Assembly: GCA_964036045.1 (NCBI GenBank)
Contig: OZ038381.1
Coordinates: forward strand, 133,339,191 to 133,403,190
DNA length: 64,000 nucleotides
DNA from: Eutreptiella sp. 'Long Island Sound 2002'
Taxonomy: Eukaryota; Euglenozoa; Euglenophyceae; Eutreptiales; Eutreptiaceae
Direction: 5' to 3'
Below, one piece after another: positions 19,441 to 30,158 of the stretch (within the stretch, counting starts at the first letter, position 1; every line of letters begins with the position of its first letter). The position numbers were made by a program, and so were the translations under genes. The notes beneath the pieces are model-generated. The model saw only the letters and a program-made list of their open reading frames with translations, was not told the DNA's origin and did not search any database.

Positions 19441-21544
19441 CCGTCTGCCCGCCCACTGCTGGGTGGGTTGCCGGGGTTCGTTGGGTGTGTGCGGTGGGTA
19501 TGGTGTCTGTGCCGTGCGTGTCGTGGTGCGTGGTGCTGCTCTTCCCTTGGTCCTCCGGTGCTCCCCTCTCCGGTGTCTCGGTGCGGTGTTGTGCTCCTCG
19601 TGTGCCTGCCGTGTCCCCTCCCCTGTGCGCGCCCCTTGCTCGTTCGCTGGCTACCCCTTGTTCCTTTCGCGGCTTCGTTGTTCTTTACCCTTTCCTCTAC
19701 CCCTCTCCCTTGCATGCACTTTTTCCCTGCCTCCGCTTTGTTGTGTGTCTCTGTCTTTTTCCTTGTCGGCCCGGGCTTCCTCCTTTGAACCTGCGTGGAG
19801 AGAGGAGGGGGCGTAAACGGGCGTGCGGCGGCGGCGGTTTTGTCGCGACACGGCACCTCGAGCTGGCTGGTACGTCATGCGACATGCGTGTGCGACCGGC
19901 TTGCGCGTAGGTTTATCGCCCCACTTGCTCCCGTCTTGTCTCCACACCCCTTTGGCCGCTACCTTTACTCGTTGCCCGATCCGCGTGCGCGGCGTGACAT
20001 GCAACATACCTGCTTCTTTCCCCACTACCTTAACGTGTCCTAGTCCTCCCGCCTTGCCGGGCGTTCGCTAATGTATGACGACGGCACGACGCAATACTTG
20101 CCTAAGCGTCTAAGACAACCCTACTTTAGCGCCCGGACGACGCAGACACGAGCATACACTTCTCCTTGGAACCTGTGAGGGGAAGAGAACGTGGGTGCAT
20201 GCACGTGTGTTTGTTGGGACCCGGCACAGGTCGGCTCTATGCTTTTTGTGTGTATGCTCCCCGTGTCCCCCTCCCTGGCTATTTGTGTGTTCTAATCAAC
20301 GCAACAAAAAGGGTGGTTGTGCTGTAAGAGCAGTTGTCACGGTTGCCCCGCTTTGGGCGGTTGGCGACGTGGCACGACATGGTAACATACTTGCGTTCTT
20401 GGTGGCGGTGTGTGGCTTGCCTACTATTTGTTTGCATGCGGCGGCATACCTTTTGTCCCCTTTCGCTCCCTTTCGCCTCCTACATAAGCACACATGCGGG
20501 TGGGCGGTGGGCACGTCTCGGTTACGCCTCGTGGTCACCTTTTACTTTTGTTGGCGTGGTTGCCGTTCTCGTCTCGTGTCCGTTGCGTAGCGTAGCGTGG
20601 CATGCAACATACTTGGATCCGACTAGTCACGTGTGTATGTTTAGTTTTTGTTTGTGTGTTTTTTTTTTTTTTTTTTTTGTGTGTTATGCTTCACCTCGGT
20701 GGTTTTTTTGTTCCCCTCTTGTTTGTCCCTTCATACCATTTTGCTCGTCCGTGGCGGTGATGGCCTTGCGGCGTTCCGGGCACGCGCGTGCGGGCATACC
20801 TTTCTTTCCCTATGTGAGCGGGGGTGAGCATAGGCATTTCTTCGGTGCCACCTCTTGTTGGTTTTCCTTGCCGGTGCGGTTTTCGTTGCGCTTCTCGTGG
20901 CGGCGCACTTTGGCGTTGCTTGACACGTAACTTCCTTGTTCTTGTTACGGCGTTATGCATACAACATATGGCATATAACATACTTGCTTTTCGGCGGCCG
21001 GTGGCGTTGTTGTTGCTTGTGTGTATTTTTCATGCACGACATGCAACATACTTGGGTACTTGTGCGGCTTCTTTTTCCTTTTGTTGTGATCCCCTTCGCG
21101 TGTTACGGCGTCGTCGTATTCCGTACGTGAGCGGGCTTGCATTCCTTGGTCGTGTACTTGTGGTACATCTCCACCGTGGTGCGGTTCGTTACATACTTAC
21201 TTGTTCTCTCCTTGTCTACCTCTTACCGCGTTGTGCTTGTTTCGTTGGTTTCCAGCGTTGCGCGGCACATAACATACTTGCTTGTCGGCGGCCGGTGGCG
21301 TTGTTGTTGTCTATGCGTGGTTTGTTTTGGGGCGCGCACAAGTCCCTAGCGCCTAGGGCACGCACTTTGCTAGGTGGTTTGGGGCAAGCAACGCTCAGCT
21401 CCTTCGCCGTCGCGACTCTATTGTTCGTCCTTTTTGGCGAGTGTCCTAAATTTTGCGACCTCGCCAAACAGCGGCGTAAAATTGTTGGGGGGGTTTCTGA
21501 GGTCGGAAAAGACGATTTTTCGCTTTATTTCTTCTGGCGGTGCG
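19441..21544. other. AT-richer leader between the 212-bp array and the gag-like ORF, no gene seen
   Basis: Base composition falls sharply compared with the array. The segment holds a 20-base T run (20,659-20,678), which is a poly(A) on the minus strand, and repeated AACATACTTG-type motifs. TCGGCGGCCGGTGGCG is present twice (about 20,990 and 21,284). ORFs here are short and not protein-like. On the minus strand it could hold the 3' end of an upstream element, the T run being its poly(A), followed by the promoter leader of E1. Confidence 0.5.
20003..21280. repeat. Recurring AACATACTTG motif
   Basis: Exact or one-mismatch copies occur at 20,003, 20,384, 20,606, 20,977, 21,045 and 21,271, with a looser TACATACTTA at 21,190. 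Several are preceded by CATGC or CATAT, giving a wider consensus CATGCAACATACTTG. Further copies occur at 41,524, 41,598 and 42,008. Spacing is irregular, so it is not a simple tandem repeat. Confidence 0.75.
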
Positions 21545-23050
21545 TCATTTTCTTGGTATTTTATTTTTCTTCTGCTGCGATCGCACGTAGCACGTCGCAC
21601 CCCTCACCGTGCTCACCATGCCCACCAAATGGTGTAGCCCTGTTGGGTGTTGCGGTGCGGGGTCTGGGTTTGGGGTTGCTGGATGGATAGTGCGGTCTTG
21701 ATGTCCTCCGCCGCTTGTGGGTCTATGGGCGTGGCCTACTCCACGTACCGGGTGGAGGGTGTGGTGGGTGCGCGTGAGCCCTAGGTGTTCTTGGAGGAGG
21801 TCCCCCCGGATGTCTTTCCACTGTTGTTGCCAGGTGTGTCTGTGGTCGTTGGGGGTGGGGTAGGTGATGACGATGGCTTGTCATGGGGTGGGGCCCGGAT
21901 GTACCGCTATAGGTGCCGACGATGCTTGCGGGGGTATGTGGACGGCATGGGTGTGGGCTGCTGTTGTGGGGTCTCCCTCCGTTGGTGTGATTGTGGCATC
22001 CCCTTGGGCGGTGAAGCGGAGGTGGTGGCGGCTCGTTGGCAGTGCCCAGGTGGTGTTGGGCTTGGTGATCTAGTGGAGGCGGATGGCCTGGAGCCCCGGT
22101 GTGATTTCGTCCCATCGGAGTGTGTCGTTGTGGACCGCCCATTCCCGGGGCAGGTTCCGAGACCCGTTGCGGTCCGGGGTGGTGCGGTGCTGTGGGGGGA
22201 GCTTCATTGTGGTGATGGGGTGGGTGAGGGGCTCTGTGCGGGGGCTTTCCTGTGTGGTTGGTGGGGATGGTGCCTGGGGCATCTCTTTGTCCGGTTGGTC
22301 CGGGGCTGTCGCCTCCTGCAGTTCTGTGCTGATGGTGGCGAAGACATCTGGGAGGGTGGGGGAGGTGGGGAGGTGGGGTGCCGGATCGTTCCAGGTGATG
22401 TGGTACTCCTCCGGGTTCCCGGGGCTTTGCTGTACGGTGATGGTGGCGGTGGCGTCAGCTTCAGGTGTCCATCGGTGTGGATTGTGGTAGAGGGGGTGGA
22501 GGGTGATGGTGTGGCGGCGTTTCCAGCTGTGGAACGCTAGGAGGGCGTGGAGGCCGTGCCTGGTGTCCCCGGGCGGGCGGGGGTAGATTTCGGCTGCTGC
22601 GTCCAGGAAGGCGTCCATGGTGCCTTTCCAGGTGTCTTCCCAGAGAAGGTCTTCCTCCGTGCCCCACTCGTTGTCGTTCCTCTTCTCCTGCTTCCATCCC
22701 TGGAGGGCTGCGTCGTCCGTCGGGAGGTCTCGTTGGATGAATTGGTAGTACTGCTCGGCGTCCATGGGGGCTAGGGTGCCGGCCAGCGTGGCGTAGATGT
22801 CCTTTGGGGTGGGGGGGCGGTTGGGGCGTGGCGCCGCAGTCCGGCTCGGGCTCCTCTCGCTGGTGTTCCGCGTTCTGGTCTGCGGTGGACGCGGGGGATA
22901 TGGAGCGCGGTGGCATGGGGTGGTCGGGCTCCTGCGGTTCCGTGGGTTGCTGGTGGGCTTGTGGGCGCAGGGCCGTGGCTGCCAGTAGGTGACGGATGGC
23001 CGGGAGAACGTCGTAGTCGTCGTCCCAGCAGTGGGCTGCAGCGCACGTCC
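21545..23050 (-). pseudogene. Gag-like or accessory ORF with frameshift and two in-frame stops
   Basis: From about 23,050 one frame reads protein-like (CWDDDYDVLPAIRHLLAATA, DQNAEHQREEPEPDCG). At a C run near 22,812 it must shift into a second frame (KDIYATLAGTLAPMDAEQYY). That frame contains an ATG at 22,765 and runs on through a TAG at 22,070 and a TGA at 21,881 to a TAA at 21,545. Sequence on both sides of each stop is of the same quality (LQAIRLH then ITKPNTTWALP; AVHPGPTP then QAIVITYPTPND). No motif identifies the family. It is acidic and Pro-rich with Trp/Lys clusters (LLWEDTWKGTMDAFLD). It lies on the same strand as E1 and E2 and may be an ORF of a truncated element sitting 5' of E1. 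Confidence 0.55.
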
Positions 23051-23149
23051 TGTTGGGGGAAGCGGGGGGGCGGTGTTGCGGCGCGGTGTACGATAGGGTG
23101 GGCGACGCGTGCGGGTGGTGGCGTGCTCGCTCTGCTGTTCCGTTCCCCG

Positions 23150-23760
23150 CGAGCCCTGACCCTTGGGGGTTGGTGGTGATGTTGGTGGTGAGGGTGGTGT
23201 GGGTGTTGGAGTGGATGATTGTGCCGCTGGCGGTGCTGTTGGTGAGGGTGGTATGGGCGTTAGTGTAGATGAGATGGGTGCAGGGCTAGTTGATGGTGAT
23301 TAGTTGGTGGGTCAGCCAGTCAGTGTTGTCGTTGTCGTTGTCACCCATGGTGTTGGTGCCTCTGGTGGTCGGGGACACTGATGGTGAGGGTGATGGTTGG
23401 TGAGCATGGCGAGGGTGACGTATGGGGCGTATGTGGTGTTGCTGGTGGCTCCGACGGTGAGGGTGTTGTCTCTGGCCATTGGGAGCGTAACGTATGTGGG
23501 CCGGACGTGGCGGTGGTGGCAAGGGTGCTGTAGATGACGGGTGGAGTGGCCGATGTCGCCGGCGGCGGTGGAGGTGTGGTAGGTGCCGTGGTGGTGAGGG
23601 TGGTGTCGGCGACGGTGGGGTGTCGCGGGTGGTGTACTGGTTGACGGTGGTGGAGCTGTTCTTGGTCTGTGGGTAGACTGCGTCCGGTGGTGGTGGTGTT
23701 GGTGGTGTCGATGTTTGTTGAGGTAGGTAGGTAGGTGCACTCGGTTGTGGAGAGGCGCCC
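23150..23760. repeat. TG-rich degenerate minisatellite, left flank of E2
   Basis: Repeated GTGAGGGTG-type blocks separated by GGTGTTG and GACGTATG variants, with a GTAG microsatellite at about 23,725. The minus strand encodes Thr/His/Asn-rich low-complexity peptide in all frames. The same style of repeat fills 34.9-37.5 kb, on the far side of element E2. Confidence 0.6.
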
Positions 23761-25282
23761 CATGGTTCCCCCTGGCGTCGTTCCTGTGACGAGCAGGAAG
23801 AGGCTCCGCGCGTGAAGAGGGGAGGCGGCTTACATCCCGCTAGACCTGACTGTTGGCCCCCAACAAAGCGGCCCCGGGCAACACCGGGTGGGCTGATCGC
23901 CGCCGGTGTGACGTGCTTGTCTCGCCGGGAGGGTGTGCCCCTGTGCTTGCGCACGTCCCCTCCTTTGGACCGAACCCTAGAGGTTCACCGGACTTCCTGG
24001 CGTATCCCGTTCCCAAGGCATGCATGCACGTTCTTGGTACTAGGGTTCCGAGGCGCTTGGGTGTTGCACGCTCCGCCTCGAGTCCCAAAGCAGCGCAGGC
24101 CTTAGGATGCAGCCTTACCCCGGTCTCCGGATCTTGTTTGGCTGGGTCACCTGCATGGCACGGGCTGCCTCAGTGCCCGGGCTGTGGGCACTGGGTTTCC
24201 TACTGTTGTGCGGCGTTTGTGTTTCGGTCCGGGTTGCGGTTGGGTGTGGGTTTTGTTAACCCCGCCAGTCCTGGCTGGGGTCTTGGGTGGGTCTGTTTGG
24301 CCGCGGTTTGTGGTGTTGTCCCCCTTTTGCCGGCTGTTTGTGGTGTTCGTGGTTGGGCTTAGGTTTCGGCCTGCTTATGAGACGTGTGTGGTTGCGTGCG
24401 CGCTCCGCTTGTCCCCCGCTGTTTCTGGTTCCGGTGTGCGGTGTGGGCGTGCGTGCTGGGCCTGGGTCTCGGCTGTGCCCAACCCTTTTTGGCTGGGTTG
24501 TCGGGGTGTGTTTTTTGCGCTTTTTTTTTCTTGGTTTGGCTTTGTGGTGTCGGTTGCTGGGTGTCCCTGTCCCGGGCCTTGTGGCCCCTGTCCCCCCATC
24601 CCCTTTCTTTCAGGCTGGGCTGCTGGCCCTTTTTTTTCTTTTCGTGGTGTGTGTCTGCATGTTTCGGTGTCCCTTTTCCCGGTGGGCCGCTGGTCCCGGC
24701 TTGGTGTTGCCGGTTTTGGCTGGGTGGTCCCCCTGTGCCTCTTTGGGGGTCCTGTCTTCGGTGCCTTCTGGCTGGGGGGTTTGGCCGCCTCTTGTGGTGT
24801 TGGCGGGCGGTTTGTTGACTGTGGGCTGTTTTCGCGCCCCCCCCCCCCTCCCCCCCCTGTTTCTTTTTTTTCAGGGGGGGGGGGGCTGCCTGTACCCCCC
24901 TCTGCCTTCTCCTGGGCTGGCGCACGCACTGGCCCGCATTCAGTGTGGTCTTCCGGGCTGCTGTTGGCGGTTGCGTTCTGTTTGGCCGTGTTCCGGCCCC
25001 ATGGGTCGGGTCGGCTATGTACACGTTGGGCTCGGCGCCCCTTACTGCCGGGTGAGGTCCTGGTTCTGCCGGCGGGGCGGCTGCGCCAGGCGGCTGCGTG
25101 TGGCTCTGGGTTAGGGGGCTGGGGTTGTTCGTGTCCTTCCTCCTCTGCGGTGCCGGTTTTAACCCTCTGGGTGGTCGGCCACCGTTGTTGCCGGGCGCGC
25201 GGTATTCCCGTGTGTGGCCTGCGGTGCCGGTGTGTGGCGTGCTGGTGCGGCGCCTTCCGGGGTGTGCGGTGGCTTGCTTTGG
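23761..25282. other. No supported gene; T- and G-rich segment
   Basis: 23,761-24,150 is balanced sequence without recognisable features. From 24,180 to 25,280 the plus strand is T/G-rich with C and G runs (24,838-24,860 and 24,875-24,890) and T runs. On the minus strand it is A/C-rich, as expected for the 3' untranslated end of a minus-strand LINE. A plus-strand ORF of 371 codons spans it, but its Gly/Cys/Phe/Val composition is that of a shadow frame. Confidence 0.45.
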
Positions 25283-25497
25283 TTAGTCCTTCAGGTTAGG
25301 GTCAATCGTGCCGTGTTGTGCCGCTCTGTGCCGCGTCGCGCCGCGTCGTGCTGTGGCGCCTTGCACTGTGGCGCGCTGTGGTGCGATGTGCCGTGGTCTT
25401 GCTTTGTGCCGTGGTGGGTCAGTGGAGGTCAGCCTGGCCTGTGTCGTGGTTCGGAGTGCGGGCCGCTGTGTGGCTGGCTGGTGGCGGGGGGCTGTGG

Positions 25498-27045
25498 TTA
25501 GGTGTGGGTGTCTCGCTGGGTCCGTGCTATGGGGGCCTGGGCGTGCCGCTCCGGCTGGTGGGTCGGGTAGGCGTCCGTGGGGTTGCCCTCCCTGGGGGCC
25601 TGTGCCTTGGTCCCGTGTCCTCTGGGGGTCCCGGTCCCTAGCCCTGGTCGCTGTGGCCGTGCCTTCGTCCTCTTCCGGTGCCTGTGAGGTGGCCCTTGTG
25701 GCGGCCGGGGCCGTCGCCTGGCGGTGAGGGCGTGGTGGTGCGCCGTGCGGCGGCGTTCCCTGCGGCTTCCTCTGCCGGTGTGGCCCGTTCTCCCCGTGTA
25801 GGTGTGCCCTCCTTCCCCCGTGTGGTTTCTGGTGGCTGGTGGGTGTGCGCTGGTGTGATCGGTACGGTGTCCGATGCCTGCTTCGGCGGTGCGTGTTGGG
25901 GGGTGCGCCCCCGGAAGTCGTGCGGCGTTCGGTGGGGGTGGGGCGGCGCTGGTCCCCCCGTCGTGGTATGTGCTTCCTGGGTGTGGGTCGTGGCGTTTGC
26001 CGTGGTGCCCCTTTCCTCCGTGCCTGGGTCCCCGCTTCTGCCCCTTCCTGGTTCTTGGGTGGTTTCCTGCCCCCATGTGGTGTCCCTTCCGGCACCCTGT
26101 CCCTATGGGTGCCTGCCCTCACTTGGGGCCCCTCCGTACCCTCTTGCCTGAGTGCCCATTGGTGTCCCTTGCCCTCCCCTTGCCCTTGTCCTTCCCCTTC
26201 TTGGTGTGGCGGTGGCGGGGTGGGGAGGGGGCGCCGATGGCCCAGGCCTGGGGGTGGGTGGCCAGGAGCCATTGGCGGAGGGCTTGGGGGGTGTAGGGGG
26301 GGCGGAGGCCCTGGACCACATCGCGGAGGAGGGCCTCCCATGCCGCTTGCGGCATGATGGCCTCCAGGGCGGCCTCGTTGGGGTCGGCGGGGGTGCGGGT
26401 GCGCATCTCCTCGAAGGTACGCACCATGTGCACCCCATCTTGGCTTCCCGCTCCCCCGGCCAACTTCACCCAGGGGCAGAGCTCCTGCAAAGCGGGGGGA
26501 GACCACCAGGCGACGTGGGCGGGGGCCTGAGGGGGGAGGGGGTCCGTGCCCGGGGTCCTCGAGCGGCGGGGGGAGGACGTGGACCTGTGGTGGTGGTGGG
26601 GGTGGCGGTGCCTGGGGGAGCAGGAGCGGCGGTGGGTGGGGCTGGGGGTGGAGGACGGGTACGGACGGAGGAAGGAACGGGAGGGGGAGGTGGACCTGGG
26701 GCAGCAGTGGCGCGCTTGGTGGCGTCTGGGGGAGCGGGAGTGGTGGTGGCGGGGGCTGGGGGTGGTGGATGGGTATGGGCGGCGGGGGGAACTGGGAGCC
26801 CGGCGGGGCCTGTGGGGGGAGGGGGAGGTGGGCGTGGGGCGGCGGTGGCGTGCCTGGCGGCGCCGGGCGGAGCGGGAGCGGTTGTGGCGGGGGCTGGGGA
26901 TGGGGGTCGTGTACGGCCGGAGGGGGGAGGGGGAGGCGAACATGGGGCAGCGGTGGCGCTCGTGGTGGCGCCCGGGGGAGCGGGAGCGGCGGGAGCGGGG
27001 TCCCGGGGGGTCGTGGTGGCACCTGGGGGAGCGGGAGCGGCGCAA
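25498..27045 (-). pseudogene. Arg/Ser/His-rich ORF with a globular end, post-RT region of E2
   Basis: The frame starts in serine-arginine dipeptide repeats (RSRSPGRHHER, HHHSRSPRRHQARH) made of a degenerate unit of about 100 bp. It then reaches a globular stretch of about 100 residues (AHVAWWSPPALQELCPWVKL, EAALEAIMPQAAWEALLRDV, TPQALRQWLLATHPQAW) and a basic tail (HTKKGKDKGKGRARD). A TGA at 26,119 interrupts it and the same frame continues basic and His-rich to 25,498. The order SR-rich, helical block, Lys/Arg tail repeats that of the 2,938-849 ORF of E1, although I cannot align the two residue by residue. An RNA-binding role is an inference from the SR repeats. Confidence 0.5.
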
Positions 27046-27141
27046 GTGGGTGGTTGAGGCGCGGCCGCGGTGTGGGGAGTTTGGGCGCCGGGGGCCAGTG
27101 TGCCGTTCGGGGACCGGGCCTCATCGCTCGAGTCGGGCCAG

Positions 27142-27831
27142 TCAGGAGGCGTTGGCGGGTCCTAGGGGGCCTCGCGTGGTGCCGTCTGGTACTGGGGGGG
27201 GGGGGGGGAGGTCCCCTGTCGTCCATGGATCCGCCACGTAGGGGTGTGGTGGCGGCAGCGGCTGGTGGTATGGGTCGAGTGACTGTCCCTGGCGGGGTTG
27301 GGCCCGGGGGGCCCCTTTGGCGTGGCCGTGGTGGCCGGGGGGATACGGTTCCTGGTACGGGGGGGGTGGCTGGTACGGGGGGGCTGGCCCCTGGTGGTAG
27401 GTGGGGTATGCGGGTCGAGCACTCGGTGGCTGCCATCCAAGTCGCTGGTGCTGTTCGTGCACGGGGGGTTGTGGCCCGGTGGGGTAGGGTGGTGGGCAGT
27501 GGTAGTGGTGGGGGTGGTGTTGGTGGTGGTGGTGGTGGGGCCGCTGGTGGTGGTGGCGTTGGTAGTGGTGGGGTTGGTGTTGCGGGTATGGCCCTTGGAC
27601 CCCTTGTGGGTATTCCGGTCCCCCTTGTGGGGGTGGGGTTTCGGGCATCGTGCGCAGCCCCTGGGGCTGCACTATGTGGTTGGCAGGGGGGGCGGGTCGG
27701 GGGCCGGGCTTGACGGTGACGGCGGTCCCACGTCCCTGGGTCGGTTTGGCCGGCGGTGTTGGTGGTTTGTGGGGGATGGATGACGGGGCGCTTGGTGACG
27801 GGGATGTTGACGAGGGTTTGAACGGGGTCAT
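27142..27831 (-). pseudogene. Pro/His/Tyr-rich low-complexity segment of E2 post-RT ORF
   Basis: 230 codons rich in Pro, His, Gln and Tyr (PHHYQRHHHQRPHHHHHQ, YQGPAPPYQPPPPY). It is encoded partly by GGT/GTG microsatellite on the plus strand (27,505-27,560). It has no start codon of its own in good context and lies between the conserved 28.0-29.56 kb part and the SR-rich part, so it is probably a linker of the same broken protein. No domain recognised. Confidence 0.4.
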
Positions 27832-28019
27832 GTTGGGTGGCCGCCTCTGCGGTGGTGGTGGCTGCCGGTGTGAGGGGGGCGTGGGTTGTGGTCGGTGGGG
27901 GGTCCTGGCTTGGGTTAGGGTTTGGGTTAGGGCGGGGTCGGTTGGGTTTGTGTCGTTGCGTTTGTGGTGTTGTGTGTGCTCGCTTGGGCGCCGGTTTGGG
28001 TTTGGGGTCGGGTTTGGGG

Positions 28020-29560
28020 TTAGGGTCCGGTTCCAGGTTGAGGAGGACCTCTGTCAGGAGGTGTGAGGGCGCCGATGTCGGGTCGGGGGTCTTCCCGGTG
28101 CGTTGCCGGGGTGCCTGAGTTGCCTGTGTGGGGGTCGGGGGGTCGGTGCATGCGGCCGCGGCTTTGGCTTTTGCCGTGGCCTTCGGGGTTGATGGCGGCG
28201 GGGAGGGGGGGGTCGGAGGATGAGGTGGAGGAGGTGGATGAGGCTGAGGATGAGGAGGAGGTGGTGGACGCGGGTTGGGCTGTGATGCGGGCGGGCTTGT
28301 GGGCGGCGGCTTCTGCTGCGGCCACGGCGGGGAGGATGGAGGGCATGTCCTCGGGCTGTAGGTTGGCAGCGGGCGGCTGGGGGGGCCCGGTGGTGACTTG
28401 GCGGCCCGGCGGGCCGATCTGGTCGGCAGCGGCGGGGGAGGGAGGCGCGGGGCTGTGGCCTTCTCCTTCCGGGCTTGGCTGGGGCGGGGTCCTGCAATGT
28501 GTGAGGTTGTGTAGGTTGGCGTCCGCGGGGGGGAACGGTTCGCGTGGGCTGCATTCAGGGGCCGGGGGGGCCGGGCCTGGGTCTTGTGGGGTGTGTGCGG
28601 GGGGCGTGGGCAGGCCACTGGGTGGAGTGGGCGTGCCGCGGGGCGCGGGGCTCCTCTCGGCGGGTGTCTGCGGGTTGTCGAGTGTGGGGGGTGGTGAGGG
28701 GTCTCTGGCGGGTGGGTGTGTGGCGGGCGTGTGCTGGTGTTCGGGTGGGTGGGGGAGGCCCGTGTCGCGGGGCCCGGGGTTGCGCGCGATGGTGGGCGTG
28801 TGTGGGTCTCCGGGTGAGCAGCGAGAGGGGAGGGGCATGGGCGGAGATTGTGCGGTGGGGTGTGTTGTGTCGGTGTATGTGTCCGCTCGCCGCGGCGCGC
28901 TTGCGTGGCCAGTTGTAGGCCGGGGGGTTTGGAGGAGAAGCTTGCCGTCTTCTGCTGCCGCGGCAAGGATTTCGCAGACGAGCTTGCCTATCTGGTGGAC
29001 CTCTTGGTCAGTGGTGGGAAGGGGGTATGCTAGCTTTGGGCTAAGACCCACGCGGCTGAGGACCCTGTGGATGGCGTGGTACCCGCTGGTGAGGGATTGC
29101 TGTGGTCTGGGGGGGGGGTTTTGCCGTGTGTCCAGGCCCGCCTCGATTTGTGTGTGGACGGTGGGGATGGCCCAAATCCAGGGCACGGTCCCCGTGGGTG
29201 GCCAGCGGCGCTTGATCCAGTGGGTCAGGCAGAGCATGGCCAGTCCCAGGTGGTAGCCCGCCTTCCCTGAGGCGATTTGGGCCAGGGCGCGGGCTGGGGG
29301 CTTGTCCCCTGGCTGGAGGACGCCCCTGAGGACCCTGTGCTGGGTGGTGGGGTCCCCTACTGCCCCTGGTGGGGCGGTCCCTGGGGCGAGCATGGTGTCT
29401 GTGCCTTTGACGAGCCATTGCGGGCCGAGGGACGTCGCCGTAGCGGCTATCACGTAGTAGTGCCCGCGCTCGAGGACTGTAACGCAGACCTCCGGCGGGG
29501 GCTGGCCACTGTCTGTAGGTGGTGGGGGGAGGTCATCGTCTGGGGTGCGGAGGCCCTGCG
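28020..29560 (-). pseudogene. Conserved module of the E2 post-RT ORF
   Basis: The first 150 residues look globular and conserved: CVTVLERGHYYVIAATAT, QWLVKGTDTML, GYHLGLAMLCLTHWIKRRW, GTVPWIWAIPTVHTQIEAG and EVHQIGKLVCEILAAAAEDG. They align with the plus-strand ORF at 57.2-58.0 kb (YMTVMYNKRYTLSTT, TWLVHGTDS, WWNHAERWAWQG), so the module is shared by two elements in this window. The remaining 330 residues are Pro/Ser/Thr-rich with a serine run. The nominal start is GTG; the frame continues upstream to about 29,560, where it must shift to join 29,561-30,158. Function unknown. Confidence 0.6.
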
Positions 29561-30158
29561 GCGCCGAGGGCGGTGTCGCGGGTTGGTGCGGTGGCCTGTT
29601 CCCACTGCTCCGGGCGGTTCGGGTCCGCTGGGTGGGCCTTCTCCGCTGGGGCCTGTCGTAGGCGTACGGTCCCTCGACGCGTGACGTTGATGTCGGTGTC
29701 GTACGTCAGGGCCTAGCCCCACTCGATGGGGGGGATTCAGACGTGCTGGCCCTGGGTGTGTTTGCGGGCTCGCCAGAGTACGAGGTCTACGATGGCCTCG
29801 TGGAGGCCGTTGCCTGGGGTGGTCAGGGCTGGAGGGCTTCGACGGTGAGCTTGGTCCAGTTCTCTTGTAGGTGGTACCAGCCCAGGGGGGTGTTCGGGTC
29901 CCTGCCTTGGAGGGTTGCCCGGAGGAGGTCGGGGTCGCAGATGGTGGCCAGGGGTGCCCCGGGTCCGGGGGGTGTGGGCTGGATGGGTTGCCGGGGTCTT
30001 GCGCGTCTACGTCGACGTATGGTTGGCCCTGGTTGGGCTCGGCCGGGCTGGGCGGTGCCGGGTGGCTTCTTGGGTAAGAGATGGGCTTCGGGGCGCTGTG
30101 GTGGTGTCTTGAAGGCCTGCGGATGGAGATGGGGGGCGCGTGCGGGGCGCGGAGTCGG
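29561..30158 (-). pseudogene. First part of E2 post-RT ORF, in frame with the RT ORF, several lesions
   Basis: Directly after the TAA at 30,159 that ends the RT-RNase H ORF, the same frame stays open: Pro/Arg-rich (KKPPGTAQPGRAQPGPTIRR), then globular (ATICDPDLLRATLQGRDPN, GWYHLQENWTKLTVEALQP). Near 29,826 it shifts by one and continues through NGLHEAIVDLVLWRARKH, then a TGA, IPPIEWG, a TAG and ALTYDTDINVTRRGTV. Homologous sequence at 57.0-57.2 kb reads EEGIRELVFDSF and VVWVPPINWG, so the TGA stands where a Trp codon is expected. This shows decay of a real coding sequence. Confidence 0.6.

Noticed and set aside
24184-25299. 371-codon plus-strand ORF
   Set aside because: Gly/Cys/Val/Phe composition follows the T/G-rich DNA, no domain is visible, and it overlaps the likely 3' end of a minus-strand element.
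27905-28025. Telomere-like GGGTTTGGGTTAGGG sequence
   Set aside because: Too degenerate and short, and it lies inside a Pro/Asn/Lys-coding low-complexity region of E2.
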